A stretch of DNA of 5,678 bases from an uncultured Clostridia bacterium (GCA_945622055.1 CALZBV010000161.1:1-5678); one strand, 5' to 3'; shown: positions 1-5,678, counted from the stretch's first letter. Notes: generated by a model from the sequence alone, not told the origin. Numbers and translations are program-made.

Positions 1-529
1 GTGCTGCTTTTGCAATGTCCACCGGATTGTTTTTTCCACCCATGGAGAAAACCGTTACTCCGACCTTTTCACCATTGATTATCAACTGATCAATTGCCGC
101 AGGACGATAAACGTCACAGGCAACTAAAAGAGGGTGCTTTCCTTTACTCTTTAAACGACCGGCGAGCTTTGCCGCCATCGTTGTTTTACCGGCACCCTGA
201 AGACCGCACATCATAATCACAGTAATCTCATTGCCCGGTAAAAATGTCAGTTCCGTCGTTTCAGAACCAAGCAGGGCAATCATTTCCTCATTTACAATCT
301 TAATTACCATCTGTCCCGGTGTCAGGCTGTTCATAACATCCTGTCCGATTGCGCGTTCTTCCACCGTTTTCACAAAATTTTTAACTACACGGAAATTAAC
401 ATCAGCCTCCAAAAGAGCCATCTTAACTTCCTTTAATGCTGCTTTTACATCGGCCTCACTTAATCTTCCTTTTCCCCGAAGATTTTTGAATATCCCCTGC
501 AGCTTTTCTGAAAGGCTGTCAAATGCCAT
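1..529 (-). CDS. ffh: Signal recognition particle protein Ffh (SRP54), N-terminal part, truncated by the window edge
   Basis: Ffh is the GTPase of the signal recognition particle: with 4.5S RNA it binds signal sequences on nascent chains and docks with FtsY at the membrane. Only the first 176 residues are visible. Residues 1-85 are the helical N domain, with the conserved ALLEADVN motif at 38-45. The G domain follows, with P-loop GLQGAGKTT at 109-117 and the DVYRPAA motif at 139-145. The frame is open to the window edge; families of this type run to about 450 residues, so the rest of the G domain and the methionine-rich M domain lie outside. The ATG at 529 is chosen because the protein starts with the family-typical MAFDSLSEKLQ and a strong ribosome binding site precedes it. 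It lies 9 nt after the ylxM stop, the usual ylxM-ffh pair, and is probably co-transcribed with it. No defect is seen. Confidence 0.97.
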   Translation of the reverse strand, partial: MAFDSLSEKLQGIFKNLRGKGRLSEADVKAALKEVKMALLEADVNFRVVKNFVKTVEERAIGQDVMNSLTPGQMVIKIVNEEMIALLGSETTELTFLPGNEITVIMMCGLQGAGKTTMAAKLAGRLKSKGKHPLLVACDVYRPAAIDQLIINGEKVGVTVFSMGGKNNPVDIAKAA

Positions 530-533
530 ATTG

Positions 534-540
534 CCTCCTT
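534..540 (-). promoter_or_regulatory. Ribosome binding site of ffh, overlapping the ylxM stop codon
   Basis: On the minus strand AAGGAGG lies 4 nt before the ffh ATG, a full match to the anti-SD core at a fairly short spacing. Its first two bases are part of the ylxM TAA stop, so ribosomes finishing ylxM arrive on the ffh start region. Translational coupling is inferred from this overlap. Confidence 0.85.
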
Positions 541-892
541 ACAACCCGCTTAGAATGTTATCCGTCAGCTGTTCCGCTTGTCTGGCGAAGGAAATATCCC
601 CGCTCTCATAGGTGTTTCGCAAAAGCTCCTTAATCCGACCGACACATTCCTTGGTCTGATTGAACTTTTCCACCAAATGCAGCTGCGACTCATATTCCTT
701 TAACTGCCTGCTGCAACGTTTCACAACATCATGAACGCCCTGTCTCGTAATTCCTTCCATATCGGCAATCTCGGACAGAGACAAATCATTCAGAATGTAA
801 TCTTCAAAAATACGCTTGTTGTGCTCTTTTAGCAGTTCTCCATAAAAATCGTAGAGCATCGCAAGCTCCAGAAGCTCATTGACTTCCTCCAT
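539..892 (-). CDS. ylxM: YlxM/p13-like DNA-binding protein, putative SRP-associated regulator
   Basis: This 117-residue protein belongs to the YlxM (p13, UPF0122) family of small helix-turn-helix proteins encoded next to ffh in Firmicutes. The N-terminal signature MLYDFYGELL (12-21) is followed by a sigma-70 region 4-like helix-turn-helix at about 38-62, with LSLSEIADMEGITRQGVHD as its core. The C-terminal half (about 63-117) is helical and charged, with coiled-coil potential. The Bacillus protein is about 110 residues, so this is full length. Family members have been linked to SRP expression or function, but the precise role is not settled. The ATG at 892 is favoured because the homologous N-terminus extends before the YDFY motif and AGGTGG lies 7 nt upstream. 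An internal ATG at 859 (codon 12) with GGAG 6 nt upstream is a real alternative and would give 106 residues. The gene has its own promoter and heads the ylxM-ffh unit. Confidence 0.9.
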   Translation of the reverse strand: MEEVNELLELAMLYDFYGELLKEHNKRIFEDYILNDLSLSEIADMEGITRQGVHDVVKRCSRQLKEYESQLHLVEKFNQTKECVGRIKELLRNTYESGDISFARQAEQLTDNILSGL

Positions 893-931
893 AAAAACAC
901 CACCTGTAAAGCTTTTTTCTTTACAGGTGGT
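893..931 (-). terminator. Intrinsic terminator-like hairpin after ribF, running into the ylxM start codon
   Basis: On the minus strand a perfect 13-bp stem, ACCACCTGTAAAG with CTTTACAGGTGGT, closes a 7-nt A-rich loop (918-912). It is followed by G, then TTTTT, then the ylxM ATG. Stem plus T-tract fits a Rho-independent terminator for the infB-rbfA-nrnA-truB-ribF operon. The stem is only about half GC and the T-tract has five residues, so efficiency may be partial. The 3' arm contains the ylxM ribosome binding site AGGTGG, so the structure could also block ylxM translation on read-through RNA. There is no T-tract on the other strand, so it would act in one direction only. Confidence 0.75.
900..905 (-). 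promoter_or_regulatory. Ribosome binding site of ylxM, inside the hairpin stem
   Basis: The minus strand reads AGGTGG, one mismatch from AGGAGG, 7 nt before the ylxM ATG at 892. All six bases lie in the 3' arm of the 13-bp hairpin and pair with CCACCT at 930-925, so access depends on whether the whole 5' arm is present in the RNA. Confidence 0.6.
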
Positions 932-960
932 AGTGTAACAGATTTTCTTCCATCTGTCAA
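932..960 (-). promoter_or_regulatory. Sigma-A-type promoter for ylxM-ffh with extended -10
   Basis: On the minus strand a perfect -35 box TTGACA (960-955) is followed by a 17-nt spacer and the -10 box TACACT (937-932), which matches TATAAT at four of six positions. A TGT just before it makes an extended -10. Upstream, the A-rich stretch AATAAAAATAC could act as an UP element. The transcription start is expected near 924-928, within the 5' arm of the downstream hairpin. This would drive ylxM and ffh, and probably genes beyond the window, independently of the ribF operon. The start site is predicted from spacing only. Confidence 0.8.
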
Positions 961-1002
961 GTATTTTTATTGACAGGAATAAAAGTATTTTATTGACAGG
1001 AA
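959..1002 (-). repeat. Two tandem copies of a 20-21 bp AT-rich unit containing TTGACAG
   Basis: On the plus strand, 959-979 and 983-1002 are the same sequence apart from one T in the T-run. Each carries AAGTATTTT followed by ATTGACAGGAA. The copies start 24 bp apart and lie just upstream of, and slightly into, the -35 box of the ylxM promoter. The TTGACAG of the nearer copy (970-976) forms an inverted repeat with CTGTCAA (954-960), which covers the -35 box. This could be an operator array or a simple local duplication; nothing in the sequence decides between them. Confidence 0.7.
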
Positions 1003-1021
1003 AAGGTATAACGGCAAACGA

Positions 1022-1936
1022 TTAATAAAGAGCTTCTGTTTTGTATAACTCTTCGACCATTTTACGGTCTTTTTCAATCTGTTCCTTTAATGCAGTCAAA
1101 GAATCAAACTTACGCTCCGGCCGGAGAAACTTCAAAAAATAAATCTGTGCTTCCTTTCCGTATAAATCCTCATTGCAATGAATCAGATTCGTTTCAACGC
1201 TGGCAGCCGAAACTGACTCAACCGTAGGTCTTACTCCGACATTGGATACTCCGTAATACCAGAAGCCCCCTACCTTTACCTTTGTCGCATAAACCCCATA
1301 GGCAGGAAGTGCCTTTTTCTCCGGAGGAACTACATTAATCGTCGGAAATCCCAGCTTAGCGCCAAGCTGCTTTCCATGCACAATCTCTCCAAGCACCATA
1401 TACTGCCGCTTAAGCAGTCTGTTCGCGGTTTCAATGTCCCCTTCCTGCAAAAGCTTTCGAATCCTTGTGCTGCTGATTTTTTCTCCTCCGGAAGAGACTG
1501 CCGGAACTACTACCGTAGTGTAATGATATTTTTCCTGTAAACGCTGTAACAGGGCTACATCGCCACTGCGTCCTTTTCCAAAATGAAAGTCCTCTCCGAT
1601 TACGATAACAAGGGCATGCAACTGCTTTATGATATAATCCGCGATAAACTGCTCCGGCTCCATATCGCGCATTCCGTTTCTCAAATCATATTCCGCAAGA
1701 TAATCAATTCCCATGTTTTCGCATAAAAACCTCTGTTCCTCTTCCGTATAGATTTGCTGTCCCGTTGCCAAAAATCCGGTTCGAATCGATACAACACAGG
1801 AATCCATCTCTTCTGTTTTATGCTCAAGCAGTACGGATAACAACTTTCTGTGACCGGCATGAAAACCATCGAATTTTCCGATTGTAACACAGGTCGGCCG
1901 AAGCAGACATCCGGATTGTTCGGTTATACACTGCAT
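1022..1936 (-). CDS. ribF: Bifunctional riboflavin kinase / FAD synthetase RibF
   Basis: RibF phosphorylates riboflavin to FMN and adenylylates FMN to FAD in the cytoplasm. The predicted protein has 304 residues, the family's normal size. The N-terminal adenylyltransferase domain (about 1-160) shows GKFDGFHAGH at 20-29 with the nucleotidyltransferase HxGH, GEDFHFGKGRSGD at 114-126 and ISSTRIR at 154-160. The C-terminal kinase domain shows HGKQLGAKLGFPTIN at 187-201, where T199 and N201 should bind Mg-ATP, GVYATK at 214-219, E248 as likely catalytic base, DLYGKE at 257-262 and RPERKFDS at 272-279. The ATG at 1936 is chosen over a TTG at 1960 because AAGGAG lies 6 nt before it and the TTG has no ribosome binding site. 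It starts 26 nt after truB and is the last gene of the operon. One oddity: residues 50-54 (SIRTG) replace the expected F-x-F-E-P-like motif, which appears in the adjacent frame, so a compensated frameshift is possible there. Confidence 0.95.
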   Translation of the reverse strand: MQCITEQSGCLLRPTCVTIGKFDGFHAGHRKLLSVLLEHKTEEMDSCVVSIRTGFLATGQQIYTEEEQRFLCENMGIDYLAEYDLRNGMRDMEPEQFIADYIIKQLHALVIVIGEDFHFGKGRSGDVALLQRLQEKYHYTTVVVPAVSSGGEKISSTRIRKLLQEGDIETANRLLKRQYMVLGEIVHGKQLGAKLGFPTINVVPPEKKALPAYGVYATKVKVGGFWYYGVSNVGVRPTVESVSAASVETNLIHCNEDLYGKEAQIYFLKFLRPERKFDSLTALKEQIEKDRKMVEELYKTEALY

Positions 1937-1942
1937 TTTTCT

Positions 1943-1948
1943 CTCCTT
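1943..1948 (-). promoter_or_regulatory. Ribosome binding site that decides the ribF start
   Basis: The minus strand reads AAGGAG with a 6-nt spacer to ATG at 1936, near-ideal spacing. It lies downstream of the in-frame TTG at 1960, so it supports the 304-residue form rather than the 312-residue form. Confidence 0.85.
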
Positions 1949-1962
1949 CTGTAGCAGCAAGT

Positions 1963-2877
1963 CTACGGCAGAAACATTTTATCCGCTTTTAATATCTTTT
2001 CCTCTGCATGATAACGATATAAACCAATCAGCCTGTCCTTTGTATCATAAATGCGGAAGCCTTCCCTGTCGGTCCCCCCTGCATTTTCCACAAGCATATC
2101 TGTCGTCAACTTATTGCCATTATATAAATATTTTTCCCACTCAGGTAAAATAGTAATCTTTTTGTATTTTTCCAGCATTTTGTCAATGGGATGAATTAAT
2201 TCTACAAGCCTTCCCTCATCCCGCGCTTTTTCAACCTCAGAAAGCGTTACCGCTGTATCAATCGAAAATGCCCCTGCCCGGGTCCGCTTCAACGACTTCA
2301 TGCAGGCACCGCAGCCTAAATATTCTCCCATATCCCGAATCAGGCTTCTGATATAAGTACCTTTTGAGCAACGAATCCGTAAGGTTACCTCTGCTACCGT
2401 CTTATCCGGCTTTAGCTGAAATTCAAGTGCTTCGTTCTCAAAAATAATGACAGGTCTGAAAGCACGTTCCACTTCTTTTCCCTGTCTTGCCAGCTCGTAA
2501 AGCCTTTTTCCGTCTACCTTCAGAGCAGAATACATCGGCGGAACCTGATGATACGGACCGGTAAAATGTCTGGCTGCATTCAAAAGCTCCTCTTTTGTTA
2601 CGAAGGCATCCTGTTCCGTAAGAACGGTTCCTGTCATATCTTCCGTATCGGTCGTAACTCCCAAAAGCATCACGGCTTCATACATCTTTTCCTTTTCTAA
2701 CATCAGCTCACACAGCTTTGTTGCTCTTCCGAGGCAAACCGGAAGCACACCGGTTGCCTGAGGGTCCAGTGTGCCGGTGTGTCCGATTTTCTTAGTTTTT
2801 AAAATACCACGAAGCTTTGCTACTACATCAAAGGAAGTGTAGCCCGCTTCTTTATAAATATTGATGATTCCGTCCAT
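1963..2877 (-). CDS. truB: tRNA pseudouridine(55) synthase TruB
   Basis: TruB converts uridine 55 in the T-loop of elongator tRNAs to pseudouridine and also helps tRNA fold. The 304-residue protein is normal length. The catalytic motif GHTGTLDPQATGVLPV spans 32-47, with D38 as the likely nucleophile. The MYSALKVDGKRLYELAR motif at 115-131 carries the conserved Y116, and CSKGTYIRSLIRDMG at 170-184 is the RNA-binding and active-site region typical of the family. The stretch after about residue 240 is a short C-terminal PUA-like part. The ATG at 2877 is supported by the family-typical MDGIINIYKEAG start and GAGGAG ending 3 nt before it. It sits 17 nt after the phosphoesterase gene and 26 nt before ribF, the usual order in Firmicutes. 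No anomaly is seen. Confidence 0.97.
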   Translation of the reverse strand: MDGIINIYKEAGYTSFDVVAKLRGILKTKKIGHTGTLDPQATGVLPVCLGRATKLCELMLEKEKMYEAVMLLGVTTDTEDMTGTVLTEQDAFVTKEELLNAARHFTGPYHQVPPMYSALKVDGKRLYELARQGKEVERAFRPVIIFENEALEFQLKPDKTVAEVTLRIRCSKGTYIRSLIRDMGEYLGCGACMKSLKRTRAGAFSIDTAVTLSEVEKARDEGRLVELIHPIDKMLEKYKKITILPEWEKYLYNGNKLTTDMLVENAGGTDREGFRIYDTKDRLIGLYRYHAEEKILKADKMFLP

Positions 2878-2894
2878 GTACTCCTCGTTATATT

Positions 2895-3860
2895 TCAGAT
2901 TTCCTGTTTTGCAGACAGCTGATCCGCAATCTGAACCGAAAGATTATTAATCACATCATGTACGGAACCGTTCATACTGCAACCGGCCGCCATTACATGA
3001 CCACCACCGCCAAACATACAGCAGATTTTACAAACATCAACCTTACCATTCGAACGCATGCTGACCTTATACTGCTGCGGACGTTCCTCCTTCAAAAGAA
3101 TCGCTACTTCTATCCCCTCCGTCACCCGAAGCTGGTCAATAATGCCATCTAAATCCGAAGAAACTGCGCCGTATAATTCCATCATCTTTTTACTGACAGA
3201 CGAAAAGATGACTTTACCATCCATCAAAAGAATACTTTCCAGCAGACATCTGCCAAGCAGCTGATTCTGAACATACGTCTTCTTATAAAAGGAATCGTCA
3301 ATCACCTTTGAGGAAGACACTCCCTTTTCCAGCAAAGCACCGGCAATCTCCATTGTCCTTTTGGATGTGTTGGAATGCTTAAATACACCCGTATCGTGAA
3401 CAATTGCAAGATATAAACACTCTGCAACCGCTTCATCAATCAGCTCCGTATCAAAAATACCGAAAAGTACTTCTCCGGTAGAGCTTGCATGATTCTCTAC
3501 GTGATTATACTGCGCATACTCCGTATTGCTGATATGGTGATCAATGCATACCGTTGTTTTTGCCTGCAGAAAAAGAGACTCCAGGCTGCCGAGGCGGTCG
3601 ATGCTTCCGCAATCGAGTGCCAGAAACAAATCATACCTTCCCTTCGCTTCAGAAGTATGCTTCACTTCCTCTGAACACTTAAGAAACGAAAATGCTTTCG
3701 GAACCTCCTCAAGATAAAGATCAACCTTTTTTCCCGGAACCAGCTTTTTCAAATAATTATACATACCAAGACAGGAACCGATGCAATCGCCGTCCGGACG
3801 GACATGTCCGGCAATCACGATTGATTCGGCATCCTTTGTAAGTTGCATTAACGGAAGCAT
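2895..3860 (-). CDS. nrnA: DHH/DHHA1 phosphoesterase, NrnA-like (nanoRNase / pAp phosphatase)
   Basis: A 321-residue cytoplasmic protein of the bifunctional oligoribonuclease and pAp phosphatase family. It should degrade 2-5 nt RNAs and dephosphorylate 3'-phosphoadenosine 5'-phosphate with Mn2+; some relatives act on linear dinucleotides from c-di-AMP. The DHH domain has motif I GHVRPDGD at 18-25 (H19, D23, D25), motif II ALDCGS at 81-86 (D83), motif III IDHHISN at 106-112 (D107, H108, H109) and motif IV HDTGVF at 155-160 (D156), a full metal-ligand set. The C-terminal DHHA1 domain has SMRS at 267-270, the substrate-binding GGGGH at 284-288 and AAG at 291-293. The ATG at 3860 follows AAGGAGG with a 6-nt spacer. 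It begins 12 nt after rbfA and ends 17 nt before truB, a common arrangement in Clostridia and Bacilli. The family is certain; the exact substrate is inferred. Confidence 0.9.
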   Translation of the reverse strand: MLPLMQLTKDAESIVIAGHVRPDGDCIGSCLGMYNYLKKLVPGKKVDLYLEEVPKAFSFLKCSEEVKHTSEAKGRYDLFLALDCGSIDRLGSLESLFLQAKTTVCIDHHISNTEYAQYNHVENHASSTGEVLFGIFDTELIDEAVAECLYLAIVHDTGVFKHSNTSKRTMEIAGALLEKGVSSSKVIDDSFYKKTYVQNQLLGRCLLESILLMDGKVIFSSVSKKMMELYGAVSSDLDGIIDQLRVTEGIEVAILLKEERPQQYKVSMRSNGKVDVCKICCMFGGGGHVMAAGCSMNGSVHDVINNLSVQIADQLSAKQEI

Positions 3861-3866
3861 TTAATT

Positions 3867-3873
3867 CCTCCTT
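3867..3873 (-). promoter_or_regulatory. Ribosome binding site of the nrnA-like gene, touching the rbfA stop
   Basis: The minus strand reads AAGGAGG, 6 nt before the ATG at 3860. Its first base is the last base of the rbfA TAA stop. This is the best-placed full match to the anti-SD in the window and suggests strong translation coupled to rbfA termination. Confidence 0.85.
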
Positions 3874-4265
3874 TAAACTTCCCCTTCTTCCTCCTCGTCC
3901 GAACGATCCGGAAGCTGTGCGGTCACATCATCAATCAGCTTCGACATGGATACTCCGTACGCAATCGAAAGATCTCCAACAAATATCAGCTCAGGGGTAT
4001 TGCGAAGATTCAGATTCTTAGCAAGCTGTGTACGTAAAAACGGCATAGCCTTTCTAAGTCCCTGAAGCGTTGTTTTCAATGCCTCTTCGTCTCCCAATAC
4101 ACTGATATAAACCTTTGCGGTCTTAAGATCGGGAGCAACCTCCACGGCAACCACCGAGGTCATCGGATGGATGCGCGGATCCTTGCACTCCCTCTGGATT
4201 AACACAGAGAGCTCTCTTTGAACCTCTGCATTAATCCTTGTATTTTTTACACTGTTTTTTTTCAT
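3873..4265 (-). CDS. rbfA: 30S ribosome-binding factor A (RbfA)
   Basis: RbfA binds the 30S subunit during late 16S rRNA maturation and is needed for 5'-end processing and cold growth in species where it has been studied. The 130-residue protein carries the single KH-type domain of the family: RINAEVQRELSVLIQ at 10-24, KDPRI at 28-32, APDLKTAKVYISVLG at 44-58, the LNLRNTPELIFVGD stretch at 85-98 and SKLIDD at 108-113. A short acidic tail, DEEEEGEV, ends the protein and makes it slightly longer than the most compact family members. The ATG at 4265 shares its A with the infB TAA stop (TAATG), a 1-nt overlap. There is only a weak, distant purine stretch (GGAAGAGG, about 10 nt upstream), so initiation probably depends on ribosomes terminating infB. 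Both proteins act on the small subunit. Confidence 0.96.
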   Translation of the reverse strand: MKKNSVKNTRINAEVQRELSVLIQRECKDPRIHPMTSVVAVEVAPDLKTAKVYISVLGDEEALKTTLQGLRKAMPFLRTQLAKNLNLRNTPELIFVGDLSIAYGVSMSKLIDDVTAQLPDRSDEEEEGEV

Positions 4266-5678
4266 TATCTCGGTACCTCTTCCATTACATAGAGCTCAAC
4301 CTGATCTAATTCCTGAAGATCGTTAAACTTCTCAAATACGAGACCACACTCATAGCCTGCCGCTACTTCCTTAACGTCATCCTTAAAACGCTTTAAGGAT
4401 GCAAGCTCACCCTCAAAAATCTGGGTTCCCTCACGGGTGATTCTGGCCTTACAGCCGCGGACAATCTTTCCGTCCAGTACATATGAGCCGGCAATCATAC
4501 CAAGTCCGGAAGCCTTAAACAGTACACGTACCTCCGCATGACCAATTACCTTCTCCTCATAAACCGGATCCAGCATACCAATCATAGCCGCCTTAATATC
4601 TTCAATTGCATTATAGATAACGCGGTATAATCTAACGTCAACCTTTTCACGGTCAGCAATTTCCTTCGCCATATTGTCCGGACGAATGTTAAATCCGATG
4701 ATAATTGCGTTGGAAGCAGAAGCAAGTGTAACGTCAGACTCGTTGATTGCACCAACACCACTATGGATAATGCGGATTGCAACCTCTTCATTACTGAGCT
4801 TAAGAAGGCTCTGCTTTACTGCCTCTACCGAACCTTGTACATCAGCCTTTACAATGAGATTCAGTTCCTTAATATTACCGGCCTGAATCTGCGAGAACAG
4901 ACCATCCAGGGAAAGCTTGGATTTGGTGTCTGCAATCAGGCGCTCCTTGCCCTGTGCAATGAATGCCTCGGAAATAGTTCTGGCTTCCTTCTCATTCTCA
5001 CAAACCGTAACAATCTCACCGGCATTCGGAACCTCATTCAGACCAAGAATCTCAACCGGAGTAGACGGCGTAGCTTCCTTTACACGACGACCGTTATCAT
5101 CCATCATCGCACGAACCTTACCATATGCGGAACCGATTGCAACGATATCTCCGACATGAAGCGTACCCTTCTGTACCAGAATGGTTGCTACCGGCCCCTT
5201 ACCCTTATCAAGCTGTGCTTCAATTACGATACCTCTTGCCTTACGGTTCGGATTTGCTTTTAATTCGCCCATTTCAGCCGTTAAAAGAATCATTTCCAGC
5301 AGCTGCGGAATACCTTCCTTCGTATGTGCGGAAACCGGAACGAATATGGTATCTCCACCCCAGTCCTCTGCAACAAGCTCGTGCTCGGTAAGCTCCTGCT
5401 TTACACGCTCCACATTTGCGCTCGGCTTATCTATTTTATTGACTGCAACAATAATCGGAATACCTGCCGCCTTTGCGTGGTTGATTGCTTCTACAGTCTG
5501 CGGCATTACACCATCATCTGCAGCCACAACCAGAATTGCAATATCGGTAGACTTAGCACCACGTAAACGCATGGAGGTAAATGCTTCATGTCCCGGAGTA
5601 TCCAAAAATGTAATCTTCTCACCGTTTGATTCAACCACATATGCACCGATATGCTGGGTAATACCACCTGCCTCACGT
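4265..5678 (-). CDS. infB: Translation initiation factor IF-2, C-terminal part, 5' end outside the window
   Basis: IF2 is the GTPase that brings fMet-tRNA to the 30S subunit and drives 50S joining. The window holds the last 470 residues; the frame is open through position 5677, so the upstream end is cut, not truncated in nature. The first visible residues, REAGGITQHIGAY, are the switch I (G2) region. G3 DTPGHE follows at visible residues 26-31 with the catalytic histidine H30, G4 NKID at 80-83 and G5 SAHTKEG at 116-122. The beta-barrel domain II (from about ARGIVIEAQL), domain III (KADVQGSVEAV), and the fMet-tRNA-binding C-terminal domain (from about RVLFKASGLGMIAGSY to the end) follow in order. 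From the catalytic histidine to the end is about 440 residues, matching E. coli IF2. The P-loop and variable N-terminal region lie off the window. The GTG at 5638 and any ATG inside are not starts, since conserved G-domain sequence continues upstream. Confidence 0.97.
   Translation of the reverse strand, partial: REAGGITQHIGAYVVESNGEKITFLDTPGHEAFTSMRLRGAKSTDIAILVVAADDGVMPQTVEAINHAKAAGIPIIVAVNKIDKPSANVERVKQELTEHELVAEDWGGDTIFVPVSAHTKEGIPQLLEMILLTAEMGELKANPNRKARGIVIEAQLDKGKGPVATILVQKGTLHVGDIVAIGSAYGKVRAMMDDNGRRVKEATPSTPVEILGLNEVPNAGEIVTVCENEKEARTISEAFIAQGKERLIADTKSKLSLDGLFSQIQAGNIKELNLIVKADVQGSVEAVKQSLLKLSNEEVAIRIIHSGVGAINESDVTLASASNAIIIGFNIRPDNMAKEIADREKVDVRLYRVIYNAIEDIKAAMIGMLDPVYEEKVIGHAEVRVLFKASGLGMIAGSYVLDGKIVRGCKARITREGTQIFEGELASLKRFKDDVKEVAAGYECGLVFEKFNDLQELDQVELYVMEEVPR

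Noticed and set aside
231..611. Plus-strand open frame of 126 codons over ffh and ylxM
   Set aside because: It is a shadow of two clearly conserved minus-strand genes; the translation is low-complexity Ser/Thr-rich, as expected from antisense reading.
961..1021. A plus-strand promoter made from the TTGACA copies at 970 and 993
   Set aside because: No -10 box lies at a proper 16-18 nt spacing on the plus strand, and no plus-strand gene follows.
893..1021. Riboswitch or small RNA gene in the ribF-ylxM gap
   Set aside because: The RNA predicted from the ylxM promoter has a leader of only about 35 nt to the 892 start, too short for a known aptamer. The rest of the gap is AT-rich with no further strong stem.
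1681..1890. Minus-strand open frame of 69 codons inside ribF as a separate gene
   Set aside because: It overlaps conserved RibF sequence and has no start signals of its own. Only its short YRFEPDF stretch is of interest, and this is reported as a possible frameshift scar in RibF.
1937..1960. Extending ribF to the in-frame TTG at 1960 (312 residues)
   Set aside because: No ribosome binding site precedes the TTG, it lies 2 nt after the truB stop, and the added residues LLQKERK are not family-like. An AAGGAG site fits the ATG at 1936.
4763..5263. Plus-strand open frame of 166 codons inside infB
   Set aside because: It is antisense to conserved IF2 sequence, its translation has no recognisable motif, and no ribosome binding site or promoter supports it.
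5636..5638. GTG at 5638 as the infB start
   Set aside because: The frame continues upstream to the window edge and encodes the conserved switch I motif EAGGITQHIGA, so the gene is cut by the window, not started here.

Overview
The window is about 5.7 kb from a low-to-mid GC Firmicute, most likely a Clostridia or Lachnospiraceae-type anaerobe. That placement rests on protein style (YlxM with the YDFYGELL signature, RibF, a DHH phosphoesterase between rbfA and truB), purine-rich Shine-Dalgarno (SD) sites and a TTGACA-type promoter. It is an inference, not a database match. Every gene I can support lies on the minus strand, so the genes read from the right end of the window to the left.

Positions 5678 to 1022 hold a tightly packed translation and RNA-metabolism operon: infB (IF2, 5' end outside the window), rbfA, a DHH/DHHA1 phosphoesterase of the NrnA type, truB and ribF. 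Gaps are -1, 12, 17 and 26 nt, which points to one mRNA. IF2 starts translation, RbfA matures the 30S subunit, TruB makes tRNA psi55, the NrnA-like enzyme probably recycles very short RNAs or pAp, and RibF makes FMN and FAD.

Positions 893 to 1021 are the only real intergenic region. In reading order it holds a tandem repeat with TTGACAG motifs, a strong sigma-A-type promoter (TTGACA, 17 nt, TGT-TACACT), and a perfect 13-bp hairpin with a T-tract that runs directly into the ylxM start codon. The hairpin looks like the terminator of the infB-ribF operon, yet its 3' arm carries the ylxM ribosome binding site and its 5' arm contains the expected transcription start.

Positions 892 to 1 hold ylxM and the first 176 codons of ffh, the protein part of the signal recognition particle (SRP). 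They are 9 nt apart, with the ffh ribosome binding site overlapping the ylxM stop.

The genes are conserved housekeeping genes; I see no mobile element, CRISPR, RNA gene or new system. The points most worth a second look are the promoter/terminator/ribosome-binding-site overlap before ylxM, and a short stretch of RibF where the conserved F-x-F-E-P-like motif is found in the neighbouring reading frame, as if two compensating frameshifts had occurred.
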